This document shows positions 27,501 to 34,240 of a stretch of DNA of 34,240 nucleotides, in pieces. A program made the translations under genes and the position numbers. Origin of the DNA: a virus. The stretch lies in IMG/VR virus record IMGVR_UViG_3300031951_000667, positions 1-34,240 of that record; one strand, given 5' to 3'. Within the stretch, counting starts at the first letter, position 1; each line of letters opens with the position of its first letter. Below the pieces are notes generated by a model. The model had not been told where the DNA came from and made no database searches. It saw only the letters and a program-made list of their open reading frames with translations.

Positions 27501-29402
27501 ATCTACATCATCAGAAGTTAAATTACTTTCTTTTGGTATACCTATATCAATCTGTTCATCCATTGGAGTTTCTAAATCTATAGGGACAGCAAATTCTAAA
27601 TAAGCATTGACTCCAGCAAAATAACCAACATCACCTATTGTATAATCTACTTTAGCAAGAGGCTTAATAAAACCAAAATAATCTTTTTGTACTTCTTTTA
27701 TTATTTCTATGCCATCTTTATTTTGATTGATTTCATAGTCAGTAAATCTTACACCTTTTTGTATTGCACCATCCTCTGCAAATGATTTCATGTAACTCAT
27801 ACTAGCAGGATAACTAATTTGAGTTCCATCATTTTTAGTTATAACTTTTACTTTTTTAAGATGATTGCTAATTATACTTGCCGCATCATCTTTTTCTAAA
27901 TCAACAACAGTTGATTCTCCAGTTAATGGATCTTTTATAGTTACAGAAAGTTGATTAACACCTAATACTTCATTTATTTCAACATTAATATTATTTGTCT
28001 CAACTCTATTAGATAAAAAAGTATTGTAGTATTCCAGCTTTGCTTGTGGACTTAATGGTTCTCCATTTAATAATCCTTTAGTTGCTAGTATTTTACCTAG
28101 GTTGTCTGCAAGAGATTCTGGCATGTCCATTTTTTGCAAATAAATTTGACTATTAACAGCAACACCAGCACTGAATTTGTTTACCATGAAAAAACTATAA
28201 CCCTCTTTTACACCAGAGTCATAAGTATAGATCATAGACAAATCATCAGCAAAATTTGTATTAGATATTAATTCAGATTTACGTTCTACAATACCAAAGC
28301 TTCCACCTGTAATAGGTAATAAGACAGGTTCAGTACTTGTACTAAGTCTATCATTTAGCCTTAGTAGATCATTCATTTTTTGTTTTTGTGTATTCTTTAT
28401 TTTATTTAGGATATCTTGTCTCTCTTGTTCACCATACAAGTTACCTTCTGCAATACCTTCTTTAATTTCTCTTGCAGCTAATGTCTCAGCAGGTATTAAT
28501 GTATATAAGAAACCAGATCTATTTCCTAAATATAATTTGCCACCTTGATTAACAACTGGTCTAATGTACTGGTATACAATTCTACCACCTGTTTCTACAA
28601 TATTACTATTCTCATCAAATCTAATTGGATTACCTTTTGCATCAGAGATGATGGCAATATTAATATCATAAGTTCTATTCTTACTTAAGAAAGTCTTATC
28701 ATAGTTAGTTAAATCATCAGGATTCAAATCTCTAATGTTCTGAGCTCTAAGCATGATTGCTTTGTCCCCTAACATTACATTATCATTTATATCCTTTTTC
28801 TTAGCTTGTACTACTGCAGTTTTAACTACTTCAAAAAATAATTTTTTATCCTGGTCTTCTTGATTTCTTTCCTCCTCCGTCATCTTATCAGGATTTTTTG
28901 CAATAGCAACATTATCAGATGTTTTATCTGGATAATCTACTTTTGCTTTTTCCTGCACAGCTGACCAATTTGGTTGTGCATTATTATCATTATTTTGTAC
29001 TACATTCTTAGAAGTCTTATTGCTCTCTTTAATTTTTTTATCAACGTCTTTCTTTGTTTTTGTAGTAGTTTTTGGAGTAACAAACTTTAATACATTTTTA
29101 GGATCTTCAAATTCCAATGATAAGTCTTGTAAATAGTCAAAACTTAAACCAGCATCTTGTCTTAAATACTTTTTAATTTCAAGATCATTCTTAACTAAAT
29201 CTAATATATCAGGAACAGCTTGTGCATAAAGAAGACCATTTGGTTCATCTTTAAATTCTTCATAGATCTCTCTAATGAATTTATCTAATGCTTTATTATC
29301 AAATTTACCTAGTTTAGGATCATTCATCCTATCAAGTATTTCTCCACGGACTATTGTATATAAAGCACTTATATCATTTTCAGTATAGAGTTGACAAGCC
29401 AT
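18585..29402 (-). CDS. Giant virion RNA polymerase (crAss-like/YonO type) with SLOG-like and zincin regions
   Basis: The protein has 3605 residues. The catalytic motif DFDID lies at 2542-2546 within AKSGADFDIDKLSIFMNN, preceded by VRIPVQGLNSMEF. This is the DxDxD metal-binding loop of single-chain double-psi-barrel RNA polymerases, as in YonO and Cellulophaga phage phi14:2 gp66. A conserved-looking ISQLINGWVDVEKDAW segment follows about 200 residues later. N-terminal to the core lie a lysine/asparagine-rich linker, a Glu-rich run (about 643-656), a SLOG-like Rossmann region (about 675-815, NGQTG at 786-790), a Pro/Thr linker and a zincin motif HEAWH (997-1001) with a possible third ligand in EEDLAEDF. 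It probably transcribes early phage genes after injection. It starts 2 nt after the upstream stop. The roles of the SLOG and zincin parts are unknown. Confidence 0.88.
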   Translation of the reverse strand: MACQLYTENDISALYTIVRGEILDRMNDPKLGKFDNKALDKFIREIYEEFKDEPNGLLYAQAVPDILDLVKNDLEIKKYLRQDAGLSFDYLQDLSLEFEDPKNVLKFVTPKTTTKTKKDVDKKIKESNKTSKNVVQNNDNNAQPNWSAVQEKAKVDYPDKTSDNVAIAKNPDKMTEEERNQEDQDKKLFFEVVKTAVVQAKKKDINDNVMLGDKAIMLRAQNIRDLNPDDLTNYDKTFLSKNRTYDINIAIISDAKGNPIRFDENSNIVETGGRIVYQYIRPVVNQGGKLYLGNRSGFLYTLIPAETLAAREIKEGIAEGNLYGEQERQDILNKIKNTQKQKMNDLLRLNDRLSTSTEPVLLPITGGSFGIVERKSELISNTNFADDLSMIYTYDSGVKEGYSFFMVNKFSAGVAVNSQIYLQKMDMPESLADNLGKILATKGLLNGEPLSPQAKLEYYNTFLSNRVETNNINVEINEVLGVNQLSVTIKDPLTGESTVVDLEKDDAASIISNHLKKVKVITKNDGTQISYPASMSYMKSFAEDGAIQKGVRFTDYEINQNKDGIEIIKEVQKDYFGFIKPLAKVDYTIGDVGYFAGVNAYLEFAVPIDLETPMDEQIDIGIPKESNLTSDDVDNGTQDEVKKEEVEEEEEEGVKFTIETKQSTLPNDKTLVANINEADVVFGLGTKFTTPDEKLVQQRAGAVNKWYGLKIGSKSEAPKNLIPPQNAIDLMVSNLSKMKGNVVNIVGNDIAQLAKDGYTQAEIDKYIYNILKEVVKDYPISKIISNGQTGIAEASIKAAKKLGIPVKIRAFTGYALRTQAPYLASGSKSTKNTKADFLSRFLSKSTKTYKKAANKVTQPVDTSTVVPAKPTIPAKTVEQQKVQDRKINKISIDDLLNGTDLIPDLPGMDRNKRAASVMNQLYGSARAWEDVNAWFDKSPLKGVVDVERLALVFNSSAYGTFLSAGSLLSDAANKLREEGFAARIELYGDAQPITLYHEAWHAFSQLVLTIEEKTALYNHIRTFDKWANKEFIEIEEDLAEDFIDYAVNGKKQSGIIQTIFNKIKKIIDFFFGKTTKRDVTRLYDIPMVKEYYNNLYTGNFTVDTENAEHNLMPGFQRLNSAKKTIQPITSTGKDFTEITDVQSNKIVDLMDSLMARTFYKYNTTYGTTSGAVRLLSDITNRQKLYSNIEKQLNVLLDNQIEVAQSIAIANADPTNKNPDFVAEQKEMAKLDLLMKAVENYGVVDEALSKKTDKGVVAFHMQRSRFNILKDAYNDDTEDATVALFKTEEGNSISAKQLATDDTMMMLSGIYQLNRDENGDYLIEENENGVKTYSVKTDDFGLPMLEPVDVMWARLARTLQGSMDFLDMYDRMKNSIENYPEFIQVLEILPNPYQFGPLAYNNNTEFKSETNFWQDLKKPVIPFIQLNINKTVIEKAKQIDGKRIPEKSIYEARLAAANFDIYRIINDWTTNFNVADSVTNRFIEKDGGNNYLNVNEVIKEFTLDKKLNPNKAGEFLAALGIQLDMTSADIRNVVRNKEKPFASRYNIDFIYDNVRLVYLASKSNDIGLMAAAEDFKRQPLYYLMNEMPKAIVDAAGGKARDVRSKITTLAQLQNRFSDGYSNYSVLTPEKNRVWEQFLDNTVTRIVTSINKASSWQQLTMKEADPNGRFQHMRWLSEENNPSSAFSVVLNSIFDLNPMSPNYGEKFPGAELLLENIGGTQIIDRENNETTGTSTANTDVTSKFLQEMHTMLQSGVVEFMRHASKQTAMNLRAKKVNTYSSKKLTNLYVDIMAFSPSNTTANNNLGESEAFNVLLGYIAAEAGRIYRFKSNKEYFGKFSAYNRNVVRKDNGQTVKAGEAFTAFDDVLSAEVQGDLYALIDKTMEDALETGYFNPEDFNLKDIVNENPELRRKIKNDVIQYFNAQTQQNYSRLEDARYIDQSLYDMVSSEELSKDQVDKMLVKAYTYNYWIHNFETTILAYGDTVQYNHDKEEFHKRNAGLGSGGRGFRADYRARMYINSPMYERLYAEKYNYEFRPYDGTLNTAIIKEEEIGESKYKSEYYDAHVKDYTQRYLKAGKSKAEAERLAKELATIVLKDYSDMKIADGQGWIGFEAYKMLKNLEGNWTTQQENLYKRIVNNETITASEIREYFPPYKLQYYGNIKVSGLPLTSFHKFSLAPLIPTVHTANTRLGQIHDMMMKQGIDYVLMESGEKVGHFGSGDNIVDKNGNIDTSVTLTKNVIFAEYLKNQTEVNSKYKQKSIFSTQLRKLVLEGMYENGQITIKKHTKLIENYVNRVSEYTELLKNELVDELGFEETESGEFIPVNKDSIAKLAKMIRDTLTRDDVYSDNLIDIIDVTDEGDLRFDLSLHPEAVKIEKLLLSLINKRIIKQKVKGEPLVQKSSAFYDGLFELPIDLDKMSPAARETAVKKYMGSNFLPTYHRGADGKTTAMKVAISLQGDYESLLNLEYKGEPIGTIDRLNEAIKDDEWLDANDKNNRKAITMVGVRIPVQGLNSMEFMEVYHFLPAEAGNIIIPPAEIVAKSGADFDIDKLSIFMNNIDSDGNVKQTMFENAEEFYNALKDPAKYDMTKQQMYAMQKAGLENALINDIRSILELPENFVSLTTPNGTYLVKPIADRLAQSVMDYSPLQNMMTKDKDGNLVPNLSAPDKSGKQKEVISPTRIFEVGYNLYKHESNVVGKKTLGLGAIENTFNVIFNSLGATMPPVYKHSDEEMNRISFLGLRHHTTKKNGQDVISLSNQYDVDGVNKIADVISQLINGWVDVEKDAWIFFVQGNYEVAPILLYLLKTGVPVEEAVYFVSQPLVRDYVKEKRLAQSTFAEPLRRDPGYLGVSFKAASNVISKNFKNFLADDQVRYTVGKNMMDEYFKNRSEDNKHFTKEEMLNLITESKNNPEKASSDLSRTMFLHYLTIEKQIEGITALKMASNPDTALNTDVGQAIQAESNIEALALNTKIDQDLRLGMINDSIISSFFNSKLVKGLAKPLFKFRYDEDIQDYIQSYVSDFKNAEILKAAFGYNYRDIFPVVFRNDILSYLFQNTLRKYSLGKEYSSYALSDNIKITPAAGLKFGARVVDTAGGPTMVVDRVQIEKEFFDKSYLRGSEAKNSYEDRGLYALEPGHFGSNVASNKEEYIRFVVEREYLRHVMPFDEVVKTQEFKKELENVKKTSVRGVETENRRYTYEKIIASRALDNTLNPYHLFNDKENAYAVRLERLKTQYRTELFDNYPVLSRIVIDTNQSKTMFNLYIDDKDMTSFKSNLYSRNFEELSNRAVKKVEDKDENDRISDFFAKITYIAMLQSGTNKSKYNFLSLTDFDKFIDVMNDETAKFLESPVKLKMLVDFKNKFEQVNSKTNRDKYRFKNYLTGLDVQKSIDTQYVLSKIPDSETITAEDIENAERLVERKNLIPTISANVFVYNDLSGSEKAYQYIVDNNQDITFIYQLSLAQKEAYEKMTPEEFNKRKLKGQVLLKKIANSSSVGIVTGLDKVSDAFSTLDKKYYDNRIADIELAIAEINQVIEKGGKVAFSINGYGDPALMPKELFVYLSRRLFEEFQYLNPGSEFAKEVSSEVAKYQPVTDAEILAKFEGENNPLNCM

Positions 29403-29404
29403 TT

Positions 29405-32400
29405 CTATTTTGGTTTACAATTATTAATATTATCATCTTTACTCTTATTCTTCAATGCGGCAAGTCTATCTTTTTTAGACATGCTGGCTGCATTTTGTTT
29501 TGCCTTTTCAATTAGTTCAGGATTGTCAGCAAAATCTTTAAGACTGCTTTTTGAAATTTCAGAGTTTTCTTTTTCTTCTGGTGTAGGTTCCATAATTTCT
29601 TCTTCTACTTTTAATGCTTCTTCAGTAGTTTTAGTAAACCCTGCTTTTATCTGAGTTTCAGTAAATGTTTTTTTCTTAGGTTTTCCATTTTTTACATTTT
29701 CAACCTGATTGATTACAATCTTACCGTCACCTTTAGATTTAACAACAACTACCTCATTTTCTGTAATTCCAAAGATAGGTTTTTTGCTAATAAGATAGTC
29801 ACCTTCAGCAATGTTTTCCTCAGATGTGCTTAGCTTTAATGAATTCTTTCTAATCTGGTATACATTTTCTACAAGGTCTGCAAACTGTATATCTGTTTCT
29901 GCTGTAATAGCAACTATGGCATCAGTATAAGCTGTTTCTAAATCTTCAAGTTTCTCAGCAGATTTGATTCTGTCAAGTATATTTTTGAATTCTTCAGAAG
30001 TTAATGATACAAGTTCTGGGAATACATTATCTACAAAGTTTCTTTTTAATGCATCAAGTTCATCTTCAATTGGATCTTTTGTTGGTGTTGATGCCTTTTT
30101 TAAAGCAGCTAGTTGTCTATCAAATTCAGCATTGATTTTATCAAAATCATCTTTAGATTTTCTGTATACATTTTTTAAATCTTTTATTTTTAACTCAAGT
30201 TTTTCTAAATCCTTAAAAGGTTTGATATCTCGAACAGGGACAGCTCCTAAAAAATCTAATTTATCATATACCCTACTTTTAGCTTTATTAAAAAACCAAT
30301 CATCACTTTCTGTTTTTCCTTTTTCAAAATTTTCTGTTAATTCTGGACTTTGATATAACCTACTATTTCTTTCAGAATCTGCAATTTGTTTAAACCTATT
30401 ATTATACTCTTTTTCTAATTCTTCAATTTTATCAAATCCTTCTTTAATTTCATTTTTTATTTCTTCTATTGAAAATGGTGTAGTATCAAATATTGTTTTA
30501 AATCTTTTTTCTAATTCTTTTAGTCTTCTTTTTTCTATATCAGCTTCCTCAGCTTTTATATCTTTAGGTGCTTTTTCAAGTTTTGCCAACTCAGTTTCTA
30601 ACTGTTTTTTCTTAGCAAGTAGTTGTTCATATTGAGGAGAAGTAGCTACCATATCACCAACAGAGATCATACCTCCATTAGGAATATCAGCTAACTTTTT
30701 ATTTACTTCAGCTATTTTCTTTTTTAGTTTTTTAACTTCAGTTGACTTTTGTTCTTCTGTAAGTTGTGGCTCCTTTGTTTCTTGTCCAACATTTTCTGGT
30801 TTAAGATTGTCAGGAAGATTAGGAAGCTTCATTACCACACCATACTCAGCTAGTTTTGCATCATCAATTGGTTCTAAAGGAACTGTTTTTGCACGTTCTA
30901 ATTCTTCTACTTTATTTTCTAATTCTTTTATTTTATTAGCATCTGGCTTGCTTGATTTTTCTATTGATAGTATAGTATTTTTTAAATCTCTAATAACTGG
31001 ACCATTAACAACTTTAGCTGCTGACTCTGCAGAAAGAATATTACCATCCATATCTGTAGTAATTGATATAGGAAGAATAGAAATACTTTTTGCTAACTCA
31101 CCTGTCATATTATATAAGAGAGCTCTATAGATAGACTGTTGTATTCTATATGTAAGTTTTTTATTGAACTTACTGTCATCATTAAAGTTGGTCCAGTTTT
31201 CTGGTTTACCAGTTTTAATATCAATAATTTTAAGATCTCCCGTCTCAGTATCAAATGCTACTAAGTCCATTGCACCTACTAAACCTGAGTCAAGTAAAGT
31301 AGGATCATATATTATTACATCATCAGATAAGATTTTATATTTACCATCTATTACTGAGTCTTGTAATTCAGTTATAATACCATACTCCCCAAACAAATTG
31401 TCATAAGCTTGTTGTGACATCTTAGCTGGCTTTTCTGGTTTTATAAATCCTCCATCTTTATCAGTTCTAAATGCAACTCTAGTCATGTTGTCTATTGTGT
31501 TTCCAGCAATAGTTGATTCATCATTAGCAACATCTTTTACAACTGCAATTAATGTAGCTTCAGTAAAATTATTAGTTAAAGCATTTCTAATAATGTCAAG
31601 CTTTCTTTGACTTTTTAACTGAGCAAGTTTACCATCTTTTACAGTATATTCAAGAAATGACATGAATCTATTAAGTCTTTCAGCATCTGATTCTATGTCA
31701 GTATCATTTACAAGATCTCTAAATGGTATTAGCAATTGACCACCTTTTTGGACTTTGCCTTCCATATAAGGTTCCTTAATTGCTTCATACAAATAAGGAT
31801 CTTTATTGGTCATTTTATTTTCTATCTCTTCAGTAAGTTTAGTAACCCTCATAGGTTTACCATCTACACCTGGAAACTCATAACCAACTGTATTGCCTTC
31901 AGCATCTAGAATTCTTGAGACACCGTTTTGTTTATTTTTTACCATCTCTTCAAAAATTCTGAAGACACGGTTTGTATTATCTTTTGGTTTATATATTGAT
32001 CTTAGATAAGTTAAATATTTTTGTAATTCAGAAATATCATTTTTAATAGCATTTCTATCATTATTAGTAAGAGTATCACCATTATCATACTTGTTTCTAT
32101 CATACATGCTCTGCAGCTTATCTCTCATAACTCTTAATTGAGTAAGCCCATATTCTGTAATTGATTTAGTAAGTGGTAGATACTTTATTTTAGGTAAAGC
32201 TGATTCTTCATCAATTGGTCTTTCATTGTATGCCTTAATAATATCTTTTTGTTCTGGTCTTTCAAGCCAGTTGTTTCTTATTAATTCATATCTAGTTGGG
32301 TCAATTCTTCTGAAGTCTGCAGGTTTTCCTAAACCTTCTGGAGCAGGAGCTACAAGATAAGCATCAAATGCAACTTCAAGTTCATTTCTTAAATCATCTG

Positions 32401-34240
32401 GTAAATCATTCCAAGTTGCATTTAAGTCAACCTCTTGTCTAGATTCTTTTTTAGGAGCTTGTGTTGTAACAGGTTTTGTTTGTGCCGGAGCTTCTGTTAA
32501 TTGACCTTTTAATTTATTAATGAAAGCATTATATCTTTCATTTGTCTTTTTTACTTGCTCTTGATAATCTTTCCATGCATCAGTTGTTTCAATAGGTGGA
32601 ACAGCTTCTTGTTGTAAGTCTTCAGTTTCCTGTTCTATTTTAGCTTGTGCAATTTTATCTAATAATATTTGTTGCAAACCAAACTTAACTAAGGTTGCTC
32701 TTTGTCTATCTTCTACAGATGCACCAGATTTTTTAGTTGATTTAAAGAATTTACTACTTTCTTCTGGATTATTTTGTATTGCAAGCTCAGCTAATTCTGT
32801 AAAATTCTCAGGCACAATATTTTGTTGTGCCATTGTTTCATATAAGTCAAATAATGATGATACATCATTTGCATCTTCAACTAATTTTAAAACAGAATTA
32901 AGATCTTTAATACCATCTTCAATTTCTTTTTTACTTCTAGGTGCAGGTGGTATTTCTTTTTGCATCCAGGCTTCTTTATTTTCACCTGTTGTTGCTAATA
33001 AGTTTTCTTCAAACTGTACTTCAAGTTTTTCAAGTTGTCTATCTTTTCTTTCTTGTAGTTGTGAAATTCTAAGTTGTAGCTCTGCATTTTTTGCAGTCTC
33101 AGTTACAACTCCTTCTATTTCTTTTAGTGTTTGGTATCTCTCCAGTGTTTCCATATATCTGTCATATGCCAAACTACCTTCAGGAACTACTAAACCTTTT
33201 CTTTCATCATAGAATTCTTTTGGTGGAATACCTTGATCTCTCCATAGAAGGAAGTCATTTCCCTCCATAAATATTCCTCGGTTTGCTAAAAAATTTAACA
33301 AACCATTATCTTCAATTTGTGATAACTCTTGTGTAGCTATCTCTCTATAGTAATCTCCTTTTTTAAGCCAGAGATCTGTCATCCATTTTTCATTACGGTA
33401 GTAAACATCTAAGAAACCTTTTGGGTCATTCATTAGATTAATTATATCTACCATTTCTCTAGACTCATCATTAAGTTTATAAAAGTCTAGAACTAACTCA
33501 AATGAGTCATCTATATTTTCTGTAAAGAGATAATCATCTGGTTTTCCAGAAATTGTTTTTAATAAATTCTTATACTGGTCTTCTAGATTTTCAAGTATTT
33601 TAGTTTCTATCTCTTCATTTTTTGGTCCAAATCTATCTTCTAAGTATTGTTCTACTTCTTGATCTGTAACTTCTTCTCCTTCTTCTTTATCTTGTTGTAA
33701 GATTGATTTAGCTCTATTAAAATATCTATCTCTATGATAGTACTCACTAAACTCTTGGTATGCTTCAGAATATTTTTCTAGAGCTTCTGCTTCTTTTAAT
33801 TTGTCCTTAGCCATTTGTTTTGACTCAGGATCACCCACAGCAATAAGATTATTAGCTTCATTTTTTAATAGTCCAATCTCATTTCTCATTTCTTCTGGGC
33901 GAAGAATAATATCAGATTGTCTTTTAGTCATAGATTGTAATGGTCTTTTCTCATAAAACTTGTTCATGATTCCAACCATTCTTTTTCTTACATCATCAAA
34001 AACTTCATTATAGAAAACAGCAGATTTAATACCATAATTCCAAGTATGATGCATTATATATGCTTGTTCATAGTCTTCACTATCTTTAGGTATTTTGTTG
34101 AGATCAATTGGATTAGGATATACTTTATTATAGAAGTCCATTCTTTTTTGTATATCTCTTGCTTGAGTTACTAAATCACTAATTCTTGCTTTGTATTTAT
34201 TAATATCTTCTCCAGCTAATTTTGGAAAAGCTTCTTTAAA
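29405..34240 (-). CDS. Giant cluster protein with PD-(D/E)XK nuclease-like domain, N-terminus beyond the window
   Basis: The frame runs open from the right edge to TAG at 29405-29407, giving at least 1611 residues. The ATG at 34141 is probably internal: the 33 codons before it are open, coding-like (FKEAFPKLAGEDINKYKARI at the edge) and contain no ATG. Numbered from that Met, GLVGAMDLVAFD (Asp959) followed by LKIIDIKTGK (Asp974-Ile-Lys976) is a RecB/Cas4-type PD-(D/E)XK site. Coiled-coil stretches lie near 350-375 and 1160-1215. A Pro/Thr-rich linker (TEAPAQTKPVTTQAPKK) separates helical blocks. A strand-rich region near 1440-1500 looks SH3-like, and the C-terminus is Lys-rich. It is the first in-window member of the virion RNA-polymerase cluster. 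The nuclease could process DNA at entry or packaging; this is inference. Confidence 0.8.
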   Translation of the reverse strand, partial: FKEAFPKLAGEDINKYKARISDLVTQARDIQKRMDFYNKVYPNPIDLNKIPKDSEDYEQAYIMHHTWNYGIKSAVFYNEVFDDVRKRMVGIMNKFYEKRPLQSMTKRQSDIILRPEEMRNEIGLLKNEANNLIAVGDPESKQMAKDKLKEAEALEKYSEAYQEFSEYYHRDRYFNRAKSILQQDKEEGEEVTDQEVEQYLEDRFGPKNEEIETKILENLEDQYKNLLKTISGKPDDYLFTENIDDSFELVLDFYKLNDESREMVDIINLMNDPKGFLDVYYRNEKWMTDLWLKKGDYYREIATQELSQIEDNGLLNFLANRGIFMEGNDFLLWRDQGIPPKEFYDERKGLVVPEGSLAYDRYMETLERYQTLKEIEGVVTETAKNAELQLRISQLQERKDRQLEKLEVQFEENLLATTGENKEAWMQKEIPPAPRSKKEIEDGIKDLNSVLKLVEDANDVSSLFDLYETMAQQNIVPENFTELAELAIQNNPEESSKFFKSTKKSGASVEDRQRATLVKFGLQQILLDKIAQAKIEQETEDLQQEAVPPIETTDAWKDYQEQVKKTNERYNAFINKLKGQLTEAPAQTKPVTTQAPKKESRQEVDLNATWNDLPDDLRNELEVAFDAYLVAPAPEGLGKPADFRRIDPTRYELIRNNWLERPEQKDIIKAYNERPIDEESALPKIKYLPLTKSITEYGLTQLRVMRDKLQSMYDRNKYDNGDTLTNNDRNAIKNDISELQKYLTYLRSIYKPKDNTNRVFRIFEEMVKNKQNGVSRILDAEGNTVGYEFPGVDGKPMRVTKLTEEIENKMTNKDPYLYEAIKEPYMEGKVQKGGQLLIPFRDLVNDTDIESDAERLNRFMSFLEYTVKDGKLAQLKSQRKLDIIRNALTNNFTEATLIAVVKDVANDESTIAGNTIDNMTRVAFRTDKDGGFIKPEKPAKMSQQAYDNLFGEYGIITELQDSVIDGKYKILSDDVIIYDPTLLDSGLVGAMDLVAFDTETGDLKIIDIKTGKPENWTNFNDDSKFNKKLTYRIQQSIYRALLYNMTGELAKSISILPISITTDMDGNILSAESAAKVVNGPVIRDLKNTILSIEKSSKPDANKIKELENKVEELERAKTVPLEPIDDAKLAEYGVVMKLPNLPDNLKPENVGQETKEPQLTEEQKSTEVKKLKKKIAEVNKKLADIPNGGMISVGDMVATSPQYEQLLAKKKQLETELAKLEKAPKDIKAEEADIEKRRLKELEKRFKTIFDTTPFSIEEIKNEIKEGFDKIEELEKEYNNRFKQIADSERNSRLYQSPELTENFEKGKTESDDWFFNKAKSRVYDKLDFLGAVPVRDIKPFKDLEKLELKIKDLKNVYRKSKDDFDKINAEFDRQLAALKKASTPTKDPIEDELDALKRNFVDNVFPELVSLTSEEFKNILDRIKSAEKLEDLETAYTDAIVAITAETDIQFADLVENVYQIRKNSLKLSTSEENIAEGDYLISKKPIFGITENEVVVVKSKGDGKIVINQVENVKNGKPKKKTFTETQIKAGFTKTTEEALKVEEEIMEPTPEEKENSEISKSSLKDFADNPELIEKAKQNAASMSKKDRLAALKNKSKDDNINNCKPK

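Noticed and set aside
29964-30353. Open frames on the plus strand inside the giant minus-strand genes (for example 19300-19632, 22261-22539 and 29964-30353)
   Set aside because: They are antisense to long conserved-looking coding sequences, are Ser/Phe/Leu-rich as expected for antisense of AT-rich genes, and have no matching gene context.
1-34240. tRNA genes, CRISPR arrays, insertion sequences, reverse transcriptase/diversity-generating elements and attachment sites
   Set aside because: I looked for clover-leaf patterns, regularly spaced repeats, transposase motifs and repeat pairs and found none. Non-coding gaps are all under about 105 nt and are largely accounted for by hairpins and leaders.

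Overview
The window reads as a piece of a tailed-phage genome of the crAss-like type (order Crassvirales) infecting a Bacteroidota host. The assignment rests on four things seen together. Three giant, tightly packed minus-strand genes fill about two thirds of the window. One of them carries the DFDID catalytic signature of the crAss-like/YonO family of single-chain RNA polymerases. A tiny, very basic protein ends that cluster. A candidate promoter matches the Bacteroides TTTG-N21-TAnnTTTG consensus. The DNA is AT-rich, genes are packed with 0-12 nt gaps or short overlaps, Shine-Dalgarno sequences are not evident, and TAA, TAG and TGA all end genes as in the standard bacterial code.

Layout, plus strand (1-10782). 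The window opens with the tail of an unidentified gene and a GIY-YIG nuclease. Two small genes resembling the DUF6878 and DUF6915 families follow, then a small unknown gene, a zincin/VWA (DUF2201-type) protein and a MoxR-like AAA+ ATPase. After a hairpin terminator comes a 433-residue unknown protein with an acidic tail, an exonuclease of the RecB/YqaJ-type PD-(D/E)XK family, and two small unknown genes. After a second terminator come a short family B DNA polymerase and a DUF932-like protein with an SSB-like acidic tail. A 57-codon cysteine-rich gene lies between two UUCG-loop terminators. This arm looks like replication, recombination and accessory functions.

Layout, minus strand (10816-34240). 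The cluster is transcribed toward the left. It begins with a protein of at least 1611 residues whose start lies beyond the right edge and which contains a PD-(D/E)XK nuclease-like domain. It continues with a 3605-residue protein (SLOG-like domain, HEAWH zincin, RNA polymerase core with DFDID at 2542-2546). Next is a 2540-residue protein (possible nucleotidyltransferase fold, HELSH zincin, LysM, hydrophobic C-terminal segments). A 46-residue basic protein ends it. By analogy with crAss-like phages these giants are probably virion-carried proteins that enter the cell with the DNA and transcribe early genes. The two arms converge at about 10.8 kb, with only 33 nt between the last genes.

Most notable points: extra domains fused onto the virion RNA polymerase and its neighbours (SLOG, zincin, LysM, nuclease, possible nucleotidyltransferase); a MoxR-VWA cassette flanked by two genes sharing a related domain; and two proteins with acidic tails capped by aromatic residues, like single-stranded-DNA-binding protein tails, one directly behind the DNA polymerase.
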